NCBI RefSeq assembly: GCF_029207565.1
Contig: NZ_JANCMW010000004.1
Location: 233,053 to 297,052, forward strand
DNA: 64,000 nucleotides
Source of the DNA: Marinobacter iranensis
GTDB taxonomy: Bacteria; Pseudomonadota; Gammaproteobacteria; Pseudomonadales; Oleiphilaceae
Direction: 5' to 3'
The notes beneath the pieces were generated by a model. That model searched no databases. It was not told the DNA's origin and saw only the letters and a list, made by a program, of their open reading frames with translations. The translations under genes and the position numbers were made by a program. Shown here piece after piece: positions 18,414 to 26,925 of the stretch. Position 1 is the first letter of the stretch; the number at the start of each line of letters is the position of its first letter.

Positions 18414-18925
18414 ACACCCTCCCCGGCTGCGGACAATGTCCGGTTTTCGGGGGCGTCCGCCAGGGCAACATCGGGGAACAGCTCGCCCTCCACCACGCTT
18501 GCCGCAACCACGGCGGGATACGAGCGGAGGGTGTCCATTGCGGTCACCAGGGTCTGGTAGTCGATGTCCGGGCTCACTTCCAGCACAATGTCGGTCTTCT
18601 CCGGCACCCGTTTCTTGACCTGTTTGAGGGCTTCCCTCAGACCATTGAAATCCTGCTCGCCTTCGACCAACGGCAAGGTTCGTATAACGCCGCGTTCGCT
18701 GTCCAGTACCTCCAGACCTTCCGGTATCAGTGCCACCACCAGCCGGAGTTCGTCCGCCTCGGGCGCTTCACCGGCCTCCATGCCGGGGAAGTTCAGCTCA
18801 ATCATGCGGATCTGGCTGAACACCATGCCCAGCAGCAGTACCGGTACCAGCACAATCATCAGGTTCAGGAACGGGGTGATATCCAGTTCCGGATTGCTGA
18901 CAAGCCTGCGATGCTTTCGTCTCAT
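18410..18925 (-). CDS. ExbD/TolR-like motor subunit, copy 1 (Asn at the proton-binding position)
   Basis: 171 residues. Transmembrane helix about 16-38 following the usual ExbD entry motif: here LDITPFLNLMIVLVPVLLL. In E. coli ExbD this stretch reads TPFID with the essential Asp; here the same position is Asn (N21). A periplasmic domain follows, including YQTLVTAMDTLRSYPAVVA. This copy could therefore not carry a proton in the usual way and may be a structural partner of the Asp-bearing copy 2. Sixteen bases downstream of the ExbB-like gene. Confidence 0.85.
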   Translation of the reverse strand: MRRKHRRLVSNPELDITPFLNLMIVLVPVLLLGMVFSQIRMIELNFPGMEAGEAPEADELRLVVALIPEGLEVLDSERGVIRTLPLVEGEQDFNGLREALKQVKKRVPEKTDIVLEVSPDIDYQTLVTAMDTLRSYPAVVAASVVEGELFPDVALADAPENRTLSAAGEGV

Positions 18926-18941
18926 ACTGCGAAACCCTGGC

Positions 18942-19586
18942 TCAGGCGGATTGGGATGCGGGCTGCTCGGAAATGATGTTCAGCAGCTTTACCCCCGCCA
19001 TCTCGAAACTGTCGACAATTTCATTGGTGCGGGTCTGAAGCAGGGCATGGAACATCAGCAGCGGGATAGCCGACATCAGCCCAAAGGCTGTGGTGTTCAT
19101 GGCCACCGAGATGCTTTCCGACAACAGCGAGGCCTTCTGGGAAGGGTCCGCTGCGGCCACCGCCGTGAACGCGGCAATTAACCCGATGATGGTGCCAAGC
19201 AGTCCAAGCAGTGTTGCTATGTTGGCCAGGGTGGCCAGGTATTGGGTGCGCTTTTCCAGCCGTGGCAATACTTCCATCAGCCCCTCTTCCATGGCGTATT
19301 CCACATCTTCGCGGGGGTGATTGTTCAGCAGCCGGCCAATGCCGGCGCTCATGATGGAGGCAATGGCACTGTCGGAATTGCTGGCGGCTTTCATCGCGCG
19401 CTGGTAATCCCGCTTTCGCAGCAGCGGCAGAATGCCTTTCTCAAAGGCGAGCCGGTTGCGGCGGCGTACGGACGCCAGGTACACAAAGCGTTCAATGGTA
19501 ATCGCCAGCCCTACGGCCAACACGAGGGCAATCGGGTACATGAAGGGGCCACCTTCCTGAAAAAAACGAACAACAGTTTCCAGCAT
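18942..19586 (-). CDS. MotA/TolQ/ExbB-family proton channel protein
   Basis: 214 residues with three predicted membrane helices: about 16-36 (MYPIALVLAVGLAITIERFV), about 118-140 (ATLANIATLLGLLGTIIGLI) and about 160-182 (SISVAMNTTAFGLMSAIPLL). The LLGLLGTIIGLIAAF stretch is the family signature. It would form the pentameric stator ring around the ExbD pair and use proton-motive force. Located in the middle of the nine-gene operon. Confidence 0.9.
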   Translation of the reverse strand: MLETVVRFFQEGGPFMYPIALVLAVGLAITIERFVYLASVRRRNRLAFEKGILPLLRKRDYQRAMKAASNSDSAIASIMSAGIGRLLNNHPREDVEYAMEEGLMEVLPRLEKRTQYLATLANIATLLGLLGTIIGLIAAFTAVAAADPSQKASLLSESISVAMNTTAFGLMSAIPLLMFHALLQTRTNEIVDSFEMAGVKLLNIISEQPASQSA

Positions 19587-19602
19587 ATTCAGACTCCCGG
19601 TT

Positions 19603-19941
19603 CTACTGCAGGGACAGAGTGGAATCCAGCAAGGGATTCAGGGTTTCGCGAAATTTACGATGGCGCTCCAGCGTCAACGGATCTTCGGGTTCAAGCAGCT
19701 CCTCACTGCCGGCCTCCAGCTCGGCCCGGGACCGCCGGGGCAAGGTTGGTGGCTGCCAGGGCAGGATGTACAAAACGCCGGGGTCATCGTCCCCGGTATG
19801 CCGGGTGATTCCCTCAACGCCAAGAGCAACTGTCTCAGCAGGGCCGGTTGCAACAGGCTTGGTCTGGGCCGTCACCAATGTCGGCAACACCGCCGCCAGG
19901 GCAAGAGAGCCGAGTACCGTTTTCAATCGAAAAACGCCCAT
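19603..19941 (-). CDS. Small exported protein of the TPR/ExbBD operon, unknown function
   Basis: 112 residues with a signal peptide (about 1-25, ...LVTA|QT) and no recognised domain. The mature part is Pro/Glu-rich and ends in a charged helical stretch (RHRKFRETLNPLLDSTL). It starts immediately after the TPR lipoprotein stop and lies 16 bases before the ExbB-like gene, so it is a fixed operon member. Likely periplasmic, perhaps linking the TPR lipoprotein to the motor. Function is not known. Confidence 0.7.
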   Translation of the reverse strand: MGVFRLKTVLGSLALAAVLPTLVTAQTKPVATGPAETVALGVEGITRHTGDDDPGVLYILPWQPPTLPRRSRAELEAGSEELLEPEDPLTLERHRKFRETLNPLLDSTLSLQ

Positions 19942-20415
19942 TCAGTCCAGCCTCCTTTCCAGGTCCGCAATCCAGCCTGCAACCAGCTTTCCTTCCGGAG
20001 CCGCCAACTCGCGGTAGCGCCGGTAATGCTCAAGCGCAGTATCCAGATCCAGCAGGTAAAGCTCTGAGATAACCGCCAGGTTGTAATGCAGCTCGGCAGT
20101 ACCCGGGGAATGCCCAAGCCCCTCTTCCAATACTGCAACCGCCTCCGCGAACCGGCCCTGCTCCCGCAACAGCAGTGCCAGATTGTTTGCAGTGAGTGCA
20201 TTTCCGGGATTGAGCCTGAACGCTTCGCGGTAACGCTTAAGGGCATCACTGGTCCGGCCCTGTTGCTGCGCTTCCCAGGCCTGCCGGGTGAGCTCTTTGG
20301 CCTCCGCAATATTGACGACAACAGGCTCGGGTTTCGGCTGGCTGGCACAACCCGCTACCAGTACCGCCAGAAGAACAACCATCAGAACAGTGCGAACAGC
20401 CTCAGGCCCCATCAT
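19942..20415 (-). CDS. TPR lipoprotein of the ExbBD operon
   Basis: 157 residues from ATG 20413-20415, chosen because GGAG lies six bases upstream; a start 12 bases further upstream is possible. The lipobox LVAGC places the lipid-bearing cysteine at C23. The mature part has about three TPR units (AKELTRQAWEAQQQGRTSDA, ALTANNLALLLREQGRFAEA, AELHYNLAVISELYLLDLDT). Overlaps the end of the 932-residue TPR gene. Ser/Gln after the cysteine region (CASQ) fits outer-membrane sorting. It could be the outer-membrane pilotin or anchor of the machine; this is inference. Confidence 0.8.
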   Translation of the reverse strand: MMGPEAVRTVLMVVLLAVLVAGCASQPKPEPVVVNIAEAKELTRQAWEAQQQGRTSDALKRYREAFRLNPGNALTANNLALLLREQGRFAEAVAVLEEGLGHSPGTAELHYNLAVISELYLLDLDTALEHYRRYRELAAPEGKLVAGWIADLERRLD

Positions 20416-23200
20416 TTGTCTCTCCATGCCATGTCATCCAGCGCACCTCCCGGTCGTAACGGCCCGGGAACAGATCGGCCAGCACCTGAAGGCTTTGCTC
20501 TATCCACTCGTCGAACTGCCCTTTAGCCAGGCGCTGGTGGTTCCTGGCATGCAGTTCAATGGCTTTCTCTTCGAACGGATAGGCTTCTTCCTCAAGCAAC
20601 ATCCGGTACTGGGTGGCCTCCAGTTCGCTCAGTTCGGCCGGGGCTTCCGACGCCATGAGATCCTTCGCCATCACCCGATAGAGTTCGGCCCGACGGAACA
20701 GGATTTCCGAGTGCATGGGATCTCCAGCCAGCTTTTCGGCCTGGCCAAATCGCTCCCGGGCGGATGCCAGGGCGGTCTGCTTTTTCTCCAGCGAATCCGC
20801 CAGTGGCAGCTGCAACGGAATGTCCGCGAATCGCCTGGCCTCCTCTTCACCAAGGACAACGGCCGCACGGCCCGCCCAGGCAAGGGTCTCTTCGGAATGC
20901 CATGGGCTTGCCAGCTCCCGGTCCACCAAATCGATTCGATATCGGCGCGGTTCCACTTTAGCCAGCACGAGGCGGTGCCGGAGGGTCTGGTTGCGAATAT
21001 GGCTGTCAGCATCCTGGGCCGGTCCCCGGGCACCATCACCGTTCAGCCAGGCAACGTAAATGCGGTTGCGCTGATCGTAAGCTTCCGCCTGGTGGTAAAG
21101 CTCCGCCGCCCGCAACTGTTGCTTCCTGAGCGGTGTACCGCCGGATACAGCCATGATTTCGTCCGCCGCCCTCACCGGTTGGCCGGACGACTGGTAAGCA
21201 AACACCAGTTTCTCGCTCACGGTGCCGGTCAGGTCATGCCGCGGGTAGTCCGCCCGGAAACGGGTCAGCTCATTGACCGCAGCCTGCCAGCGTTCAGCCT
21301 TAAGAAGGGTGTTGGCGGCATCGTAGCGGCCCTTGATGGCAACGTCCGAGCCGGGAAGTACCGATTCCACCCGCTGGAAATGCGCCACTGCGATGTCGAC
21401 CTGGCCTTCACCTGCTGCCTGTTCACCCTGGTAGTAAATGCTGCCCGCCAGTTGACGCTGGAGGCTGTCGATATCCTCTCCTTGCCTGTCCGGCAATTGG
21501 CCTGAGTTCAGCAATGCCAGGGATTTGCGCCAGGCGTTTTCGGCAAGCCCGAACGATTCGGTGGCAACAAGCGCCTCTCCGGACACCAGCCAGGCGCTGT
21601 ACTTTTCACCGGAACTGGCAGCAGGATGGCTGATAGTCACTTCCGCGAACCGAAGGGCCTCGGCATAACGATTCCGGTCCCGCAATCGATTGGAGATATC
21701 GGCACTCAGGCCTGGCAGGCGCTGGTCTTCGGGAAAGCCTGCAGCGAAACGGTCCGTGGCCGCTGTGAGATCGTCCAGGGTTCCAGTCAGCGAATTGCGG
21801 TTATCCACGGCGTCCCGCTGCAGCAGAATTGCAGCCCAGGCGGCATCGGCAGCGCCCGGGTAACCGTTGGTATCGTAGGCTGCCTGCCGGTAACGGTCGA
21901 GAGCCTCGGAGTGCTCACCGGCCTGGAGGAAAGCATCGCCGGCAAGCCTGAGGATCTCTCCCCGCTTGTTCACACGAGCTGCCAGTTGACTGTAGTAGCC
22001 GGCCGCCAAACGGAAATGCGCCTGCGCCCCTGCCGCTTGCGCCTCCTCCGCCCGATCATAGTGATAATTCGCCAGTGACCGACTGAAGTCTTGCCACCGC
22101 TGTTGATCCGGAACGGCGAGTTGCTGATAGCGGTCATCACCCGCGAACGCCCGTACATAGCTGCCCCTCGCCTCCCGTGCGCTGTCTGAACGACCGGCCA
22201 TACGCCAGACGTCCACATTCTGGGCCAGAAAAGCCGGGACGGCAGAGTGAGCCGGATACTCACGGACAAAAACACGGTTAACCGCAACGCTGTCTTCGTA
22301 GTGACGGTTGCTGGCGTAGTAATCCGCCAGGCGGTCATACAGCAGGTAGCCATAATCCCGGCCCCCTGCCTTCCGGAGCCACTCCTCCAACGAATCCACA
22401 CCCCGGGCTTTCGCTGCCATTAACGCAACAATCCGGAAGGTGTCATCGACCAGTTCGGCATCGCTGGCGGGAATGCGACGAAAACCACCGGTTTCAGCGC
22501 TGAACGCGTCCAGCACCGCCAGGAACGTATCGCCAGCCCTTGGCCAGGCGGCAGGGCCCTGCTTGTACTGGCTCCAGCCCTGCATGTAGCGGGCCTTGGT
22601 TTTAAGGCTGCCTGCGTCCTCGCCAGAGATGACGCGGCTGTACTCGGCTTCGGAGGTGTCATAGTCGCCTGCCGAGAATGCTGCCTCGGCAATGCGGAAG
22701 CGGGCTTCCGGCACCAGCGGGGACGACGGGTAAAGGCCAACCAGTTGCCCCAGCCGGTCAATGGATTCCTCGGCCTGACCGGTATAGGCATGGGCTTTCG
22801 CCATCTGGTACAGGAGCTCATCAAGCCGGCCCTGATAGGCGCCCCGGTCCAGGATGGATTCGTAACTGTCGAGGGCCTGACGGTAGACCTGCTGTTCCCG
22901 CTCGTCGCTGAAGCTGACATCCTCGTCCGTGACCTTCTGGATATTGGAAAGGCGGTTCAGCGCGTCGATCCTCACCTCAGGCTCGTCGGAATTATCAAAC
23001 AGCCGCTGGTATCGCCGGGCCACCTCCTTGGGAGATATGGCCGGCATCGGGCGAGACTGGAACTCCAGGAACACCGGGCGCATGTCGGCGATGGTTTCAC
23101 CGTCGCGCCCCAGTTCCACCCGGAAGGATTCCTGTGCCTGGATACCGGATGCCAATGCCGGCAGGATGACCGTCAGGGAAATTGACACCAGCCGCTTCAT
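20402..23200 (-). CDS. Large periplasmic TPR protein of the ExbBD operon
   Basis: 932 residues with a signal peptide (about 1-22, GIQA|QE). Tetratricopeptide-like repeats run over almost the whole length (for example QMAKAHAYTGQAEESIDRLG, RFRIAEAAFSAGDYDTSEAE, GDAFLQAGEHSEALDRYRQA). No catalytic motif is visible. Its size and all-TPR build resemble the large TPR scaffold proteins of the Myxococcus Glt complex. The ATG overlaps the preceding TPR gene stop by four bases. Probably a periplasmic scaffold. Confidence 0.82.
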   Translation of the reverse strand: MKRLVSISLTVILPALASGIQAQESFRVELGRDGETIADMRPVFLEFQSRPMPAISPKEVARRYQRLFDNSDEPEVRIDALNRLSNIQKVTDEDVSFSDEREQQVYRQALDSYESILDRGAYQGRLDELLYQMAKAHAYTGQAEESIDRLGQLVGLYPSSPLVPEARFRIAEAAFSAGDYDTSEAEYSRVISGEDAGSLKTKARYMQGWSQYKQGPAAWPRAGDTFLAVLDAFSAETGGFRRIPASDAELVDDTFRIVALMAAKARGVDSLEEWLRKAGGRDYGYLLYDRLADYYASNRHYEDSVAVNRVFVREYPAHSAVPAFLAQNVDVWRMAGRSDSAREARGSYVRAFAGDDRYQQLAVPDQQRWQDFSRSLANYHYDRAEEAQAAGAQAHFRLAAGYYSQLAARVNKRGEILRLAGDAFLQAGEHSEALDRYRQAAYDTNGYPGAADAAWAAILLQRDAVDNRNSLTGTLDDLTAATDRFAAGFPEDQRLPGLSADISNRLRDRNRYAEALRFAEVTISHPAASSGEKYSAWLVSGEALVATESFGLAENAWRKSLALLNSGQLPDRQGEDIDSLQRQLAGSIYYQGEQAAGEGQVDIAVAHFQRVESVLPGSDVAIKGRYDAANTLLKAERWQAAVNELTRFRADYPRHDLTGTVSEKLVFAYQSSGQPVRAADEIMAVSGGTPLRKQQLRAAELYHQAEAYDQRNRIYVAWLNGDGARGPAQDADSHIRNQTLRHRLVLAKVEPRRYRIDLVDRELASPWHSEETLAWAGRAAVVLGEEEARRFADIPLQLPLADSLEKKQTALASARERFGQAEKLAGDPMHSEILFRRAELYRVMAKDLMASEAPAELSELEATQYRMLLEEEAYPFEEKAIELHARNHQRLAKGQFDEWIEQSLQVLADLFPGRYDREVRWMTWHGETNDGA

Positions 23201-24852
23201 GGTTGCCCCCGCTCGATATTCCGCAAGGCCAGGTATTCATACAGGTGGGCAATCTGTTGCTCGGTCCGGTCCAGCGCAAAGGCCAAGCGACGGTCCTGCT
23301 CTTCCACAAAAACCAGAGCCATCTCGTTCAGCGCGGCTTCCGCCTGCTCAAGCAGAGCGCCCGCCCTGTGGCGAATCGAGCCTACCCGTTCCAGCGCACT
23401 GTCGGTCTGGTCCAGCAGGTTGTTCAATTCGCGGTCTTTCTTCGCCAACCGGTCATCAAGTCGCGCGATGGAGGTTTTTACATCCGAAAGGGTCCGGGCT
23501 GCGCTTTTCAGTGCCTCTCGTTGTACGGTGGATGTAGCATGGGCATTCAGGTTCGCAACCCGGTTGGCCAGGGCTTCTATGCTGTCGTCGAATCCTTCAC
23601 TGGGCAGGTTAACCGTGGCTCCGGGGCCAAGGCGCTCACGGATGGCTCCCCGAAATACCGTCAGGCTGCCTTCATGCTGGTCCAGCGTCTGCCCGATCTC
23701 CCTTAACTCGGCCACCCGGTTAACGGCTGCCTGGGCGTGGGGCTGCTCCATGAACCGGAGAAGGTAGGCGGTGCGGGGTTGCGTCAGGGTTCGGCTGTCC
23801 GCCAGGAACCATTGGGCTTCAGAGTTCCTCGCGTCCAGCACCAGGGCCTGAAAGGCGCCCTTGTCACGAATCTGGTCAGTCAATTTGCGGAGGGTGACCC
23901 GCTCACTTTCATAGGAAGCGTTGGCGGCGAGATAGGCTTCCCCGGCCTGCCCCAGGTAGCCGGCAAGATCGTATCCCCTGCCGGTTCCCAGCCAGGCATT
24001 GGCAACGCCGGGATAGGCCAGCGGGTATTTCCTGGCGCGATGCCATGACTGCATGGCAGCACGCTGGTTGCCACTGGCCGAGAGCGCAAGGCCGTGCAGG
24101 TAGAGCCCCTGGGGGGTGCTGTAACTCTCGAGCGGCACTTTTTCCAGAAACCCAATGGCCTTTTCATAGTCTTCGTGTTCATAGGCAAGGTGGCCGGCGC
24201 GCACCAGAAGGCGGCTCCTGAGCTCCTGGCTGCGATGACCGTCGCTATCTTCCCCGGACATCGCCAACGCCACACGAAGGGCCACAAGGGCCCGTGACGG
24301 ATTCAGGTCCCGCTTGCCGTAATCGGCAGCGATATTCATGTAACCTAACGCCGCCCAGTATCCCGGCTCCATTAGCGCCAGAACCTGGCCTGCGCGGTCC
24401 GCATTCCCTGCTTCCCGCTGTAATTCCGCCAATCGGTACAAGGCCTGCTGGCGGGCCTCACCATGGGCAAGCCTGGCTGCGGTTTCAAGGCGCTGCCTTG
24501 CCAGTGCGTCGTCTTTCCCGGCTGCCAGATCCGCCAGCAGCAAAGCCGCCTGCCCCCGGTAATATTGGCCTTCCAGAAGTTGCTCCAGTATCGGCCGCGC
24601 TTTACCGCCGTTTCCTGTCGCCATGAGCGCCTTTGCACGAACCAGAAGGCCGGCTTCGCCAGACGACTTCCGGGTGTAACGCAGGGCCCCCGCAGGGTCG
24701 CCGGAGTCGAGTGCAAATCTGGCGAGGCCATCCCGGAGTTCCCGCAGGTCGCCGTTATTGTTGGCTCCTGTCGCCCCCGACGCGCAGAGCATCGCGAAGC
24801 CAAGGGCAACAAGATAGCCAGATTTCCACAGCCGAACCCGCAAATCCATCAC
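23197..24852 (-). CDS. TPR/coiled-coil exported protein of the ExbBD operon
   Basis: 551 residues. N-terminal signal sequence (about 1-29, hydrophobic GYLVALGFAMLCASGATGA). TPR-like repeats occupy about 35-330, and a long helical, probably coiled-coil segment about 425-535 (for example LKSAARTLSDVKTSIARLDD). Starts six bases after the stop of the small first gene and overlaps the next gene by four bases. Unknown function; likely a periplasmic rod or scaffold. Confidence 0.8.
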   Translation of the reverse strand: MMDLRVRLWKSGYLVALGFAMLCASGATGANNNGDLRELRDGLARFALDSGDPAGALRYTRKSSGEAGLLVRAKALMATGNGGKARPILEQLLEGQYYRGQAALLLADLAAGKDDALARQRLETAARLAHGEARQQALYRLAELQREAGNADRAGQVLALMEPGYWAALGYMNIAADYGKRDLNPSRALVALRVALAMSGEDSDGHRSQELRSRLLVRAGHLAYEHEDYEKAIGFLEKVPLESYSTPQGLYLHGLALSASGNQRAAMQSWHRARKYPLAYPGVANAWLGTGRGYDLAGYLGQAGEAYLAANASYESERVTLRKLTDQIRDKGAFQALVLDARNSEAQWFLADSRTLTQPRTAYLLRFMEQPHAQAAVNRVAELREIGQTLDQHEGSLTVFRGAIRERLGPGATVNLPSEGFDDSIEALANRVANLNAHATSTVQREALKSAARTLSDVKTSIARLDDRLAKKDRELNNLLDQTDSALERVGSIRHRAGALLEQAEAALNEMALVFVEEQDRRLAFALDRTEQQIAHLYEYLALRNIERGQP

Positions 24853-24858
24853 TCCGCC

Positions 24859-25371
24859 CTACTTCCATTCCTGGAATGAAACAACCGGCTCATAGTCCGG
24901 AGCCTTTGCGTCCAGGGTCATCTGGATACGGGATTCGCCCGGCCGCTTGCGGAATTGATGAACGGCCTCCCGGCGGACAAAACGTTCGTTTGCGGAGCGG
25001 GCCGTCAGTACGGCCTTTAGCTGATGTGAGCCATGGGGAAGGTTGCCGATATAGAGCCTCTGAACCCCACCCTGCTTCAGGGAATCGCGCTCCCGGTCGG
25101 TATAGAGATGAGAGGCCACCGGCTTATCGTTCAGATACAGCTCCACCGAGTCCAGGTCCAGCCCTTCCCGGTTACTGAGTGTCAGGAAAACTGCCACCTG
25201 GGTATCAACAGGATAGAGAACACTTTCCTCCAGCTCGTACAACGTCTGGCTGAGCTCCGCCACATCCGCTTTCAGGCGGTCAATGTCGCTGTCCAACGAT
25301 CCAGCCGAGGCGTTACTCCCCACAGCAAGGAAGATAAACGCCAGCATTGCCATTGAGGTCGGCAATGACAT
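24859..25371 (-). CDS. Small exported protein heading the TPR/ExbBD operon, unknown function
   Basis: 170 residues from ATG 25369-25371, chosen because it begins a clean signal peptide (MSLPTSMAMLAFIFLAVGSNASA|G). A GTG 102 bases upstream lacks a ribosome binding site. A short coiled-coil (about 27-50) precedes a beta-rich region with LPHGSHQLKAVLTARS, reminiscent of an Ig-like or PEGA-type fold. First gene of the operon; the promoter must lie within about 250 bases upstream, where I saw no convincing sigma-70 match. Confidence 0.7.
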   Translation of the reverse strand: MSLPTSMAMLAFIFLAVGSNASAGSLDSDIDRLKADVAELSQTLYELEESVLYPVDTQVAVFLTLSNREGLDLDSVELYLNDKPVASHLYTDRERDSLKQGGVQRLYIGNLPHGSHQLKAVLTARSANERFVRREAVHQFRKRPGESRIQMTLDAKAPDYEPVVSFQEWK

Positions 25372-25626
25372 TATGAATCCGGGCCCAACCGGCACTGTTT
25401 CCCGCACTCCGGCGACCATACGCTTCCTGCCCCCTGCAATGTTCTGTAACAAATCCGGCAAGAAGAGTAACACTTGGTAACAGGCAAGAACGGTATCCAG
25501 ATCACCAATTGGAAATCCGAAAGCGTCGGTTTTTTTGACAGGGCGAAAATACAGGAGAGTGTCACGTTCCGGGCGAAAACCCAGAGATAGAGATAATTTA
25601 TTGATTTTTATCGTCTAATATTACCT

Positions 25627-25727
25627 GGCCCCGGATTTGCTGGAATAAGGGCGCGGGGTGTCGAGATAGTCACCCCGTTTGATATGCCGAGCTTAGCCGA
25701 TGCCCTCAACCGCATCGGCTTTTTTTA
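25627..25727 (+). ncRNA. Candidate small RNA ending in an intrinsic terminator
   Basis: No ORF explains this stretch, yet on the plus strand it has a 7-bp hairpin CGGGGTG (25654-25660) / CACCCCG (25671-25677), then a strong intrinsic terminator, with no upstream plus-strand gene for it to serve. A TAATAT box at 25616-25621 could be a -10 element with a poor -35. The predicted RNA is about 100 bases. Its last few bases are antisense to the stop codon of the CoxE-type gene. The 250 bases between this RNA and the start of the TPR operon hold nothing else I recognise. Confidence 0.4.
25695..25727 (+). terminator. Strong intrinsic terminator
   Basis: Perfect 9-bp stem AGCCGATGC (25695-25703) / GCATCGGCT (25712-25720), 8-base loop, then a seven-T run starting at 25720. 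It is oriented for plus-strand transcripts. Read on the minus strand, as the end of the CoxE-type gene, it lacks a U tract. Confidence 0.8.
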
Positions 25728-26903
25728 TTTGCTCAGTTGTTTCATGGCCGATTCCAGGCCTTCGATGGTCAGCGGGTACATGTGGTCGTTCACCAGTTGC
25801 CGCGTCATGCCCAGCGAACCGCCCTGCCCCCAGTAGCTCTCCGGCAGCGGATTGATCCAGACCACCTTGCGGAAGTGATCGGTCACTCGCTGGAACCATG
25901 TGGCCCCCGCTTCCTCGTTCCAGTGCTCGATGGAACCACCGGGATGGGATATTTCATAGGGCGCCATGGTGGCGTCTCCCACAAAGATCACTTTGTAGTC
26001 CGGGGTGTACTTGTGGAGGATGTCCCAGGTGCTTGTAGTCTCGTTCATCCGGCGGATGTTGTTCTTCCACACGCTCTCGTAGATGAAGTTGTGGAAGTAG
26101 AAGTATTCCATGTGCTTGAACTCCAGCCGTGCGGCGGAGAAAAGCTCCTCGCAAACCCGCACGTGAGGGTCCATGGAACCGCCGACATCGAAGAAGATCA
26201 GCACCTTGACCGCGTTGTGCCGCTCCGGAACCATTTTCAGGTCCAGGTAGCCGGCATTGCGGGCGGTGGAGCGAATGGTGTCGTCCATATCGAGCTGGTC
26301 CGCCGCGCCCTGGCGGGCAAATTTCCGCAGCCGGCGCATGGCCACCTTGATGTTGCGGATACCGAGGGTCACGCTGTCGTCCAGGTCCTTGAACTCGCGC
26401 TTTTCCCAGACTTTCACGGCGCGACCGTGGCGGCCCTTGTTCTGGCCAATGCGGAAACCTTCCGGATTGTAGCCATTGGCACCGAAGGGTGAGGTACCGC
26501 CGGTACCAATCCACTTGTTGCCGCCCTGGTGCCGTTCCTTCTGCTCTTCCATGCGTTTCTTGAAAGTTTCGATCAGCTCTTCCAGGCCGCCCAGGGAATC
26601 GATTTTCGCCTTGTCCTCCTCGGACAGCTGCTTTTCGAACTCCGCGCGCAGCCAGTCGTCCGGAATCAACGCCTGCATCAGGTCGTCGAGGTTCTCAATG
26701 CCTTCGAAATAGGCCTGGAACGCCCGGTCGAACTTGTCGAAATGGCGTTCGTCCTTGACCAGACACACCCGGGCCAGATAGTAGAACTCTTCCATATTCG
26801 CAAAGGCGAGCCGGTTCTGCAGGGCTTCCAGCAGATCAAGGAATTCGCGCAGGCTGGCGGGCACCCTGGCCCGCCGGACTTCGAGAAAGAAATCAATCAA
26901 CAT
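25725..26903 (-). CDS. VWA domain protein, CoxE-like (partner of MoxR ATPase)
   Basis: 392 residues. Helical N-terminal half, a Gly-rich segment (GTGGTSPFGANGYNPEGFRI), and a C-terminal von Willebrand A-like domain with a MIDAS motif DVGGSMD near 240-246 (DxGxS) that would bind a metal. Cytosolic. It starts 22 bases after the MoxR ATPase gene; such pairs act as AAA+ chaperone and VWA adaptor in metal-cofactor insertion or complex assembly (as in CoxD/CoxE, RavA/ViaA). No client enzyme is adjacent, so the target is unknown. Confidence 0.88.
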   Translation of the reverse strand: MLIDFFLEVRRARVPASLREFLDLLEALQNRLAFANMEEFYYLARVCLVKDERHFDKFDRAFQAYFEGIENLDDLMQALIPDDWLRAEFEKQLSEEDKAKIDSLGGLEELIETFKKRMEEQKERHQGGNKWIGTGGTSPFGANGYNPEGFRIGQNKGRHGRAVKVWEKREFKDLDDSVTLGIRNIKVAMRRLRKFARQGAADQLDMDDTIRSTARNAGYLDLKMVPERHNAVKVLIFFDVGGSMDPHVRVCEELFSAARLEFKHMEYFYFHNFIYESVWKNNIRRMNETTSTWDILHKYTPDYKVIFVGDATMAPYEISHPGGSIEHWNEEAGATWFQRVTDHFRKVVWINPLPESYWGQGGSLGMTRQLVNDHMYPLTIEGLESAMKQLSK

Positions 26904-26925
26904 AGGATGCTGCTCTTACTGAATT

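Noticed and set aside
16979..19586. The ExbB/ExbD/TonB-like genes as an iron-uptake TonB system
   Set aside because: There is no TonB-dependent receptor, siderophore gene or Fur-box-like repeat nearby, there are two different ExbD copies, and the genes are embedded among TPR proteins.
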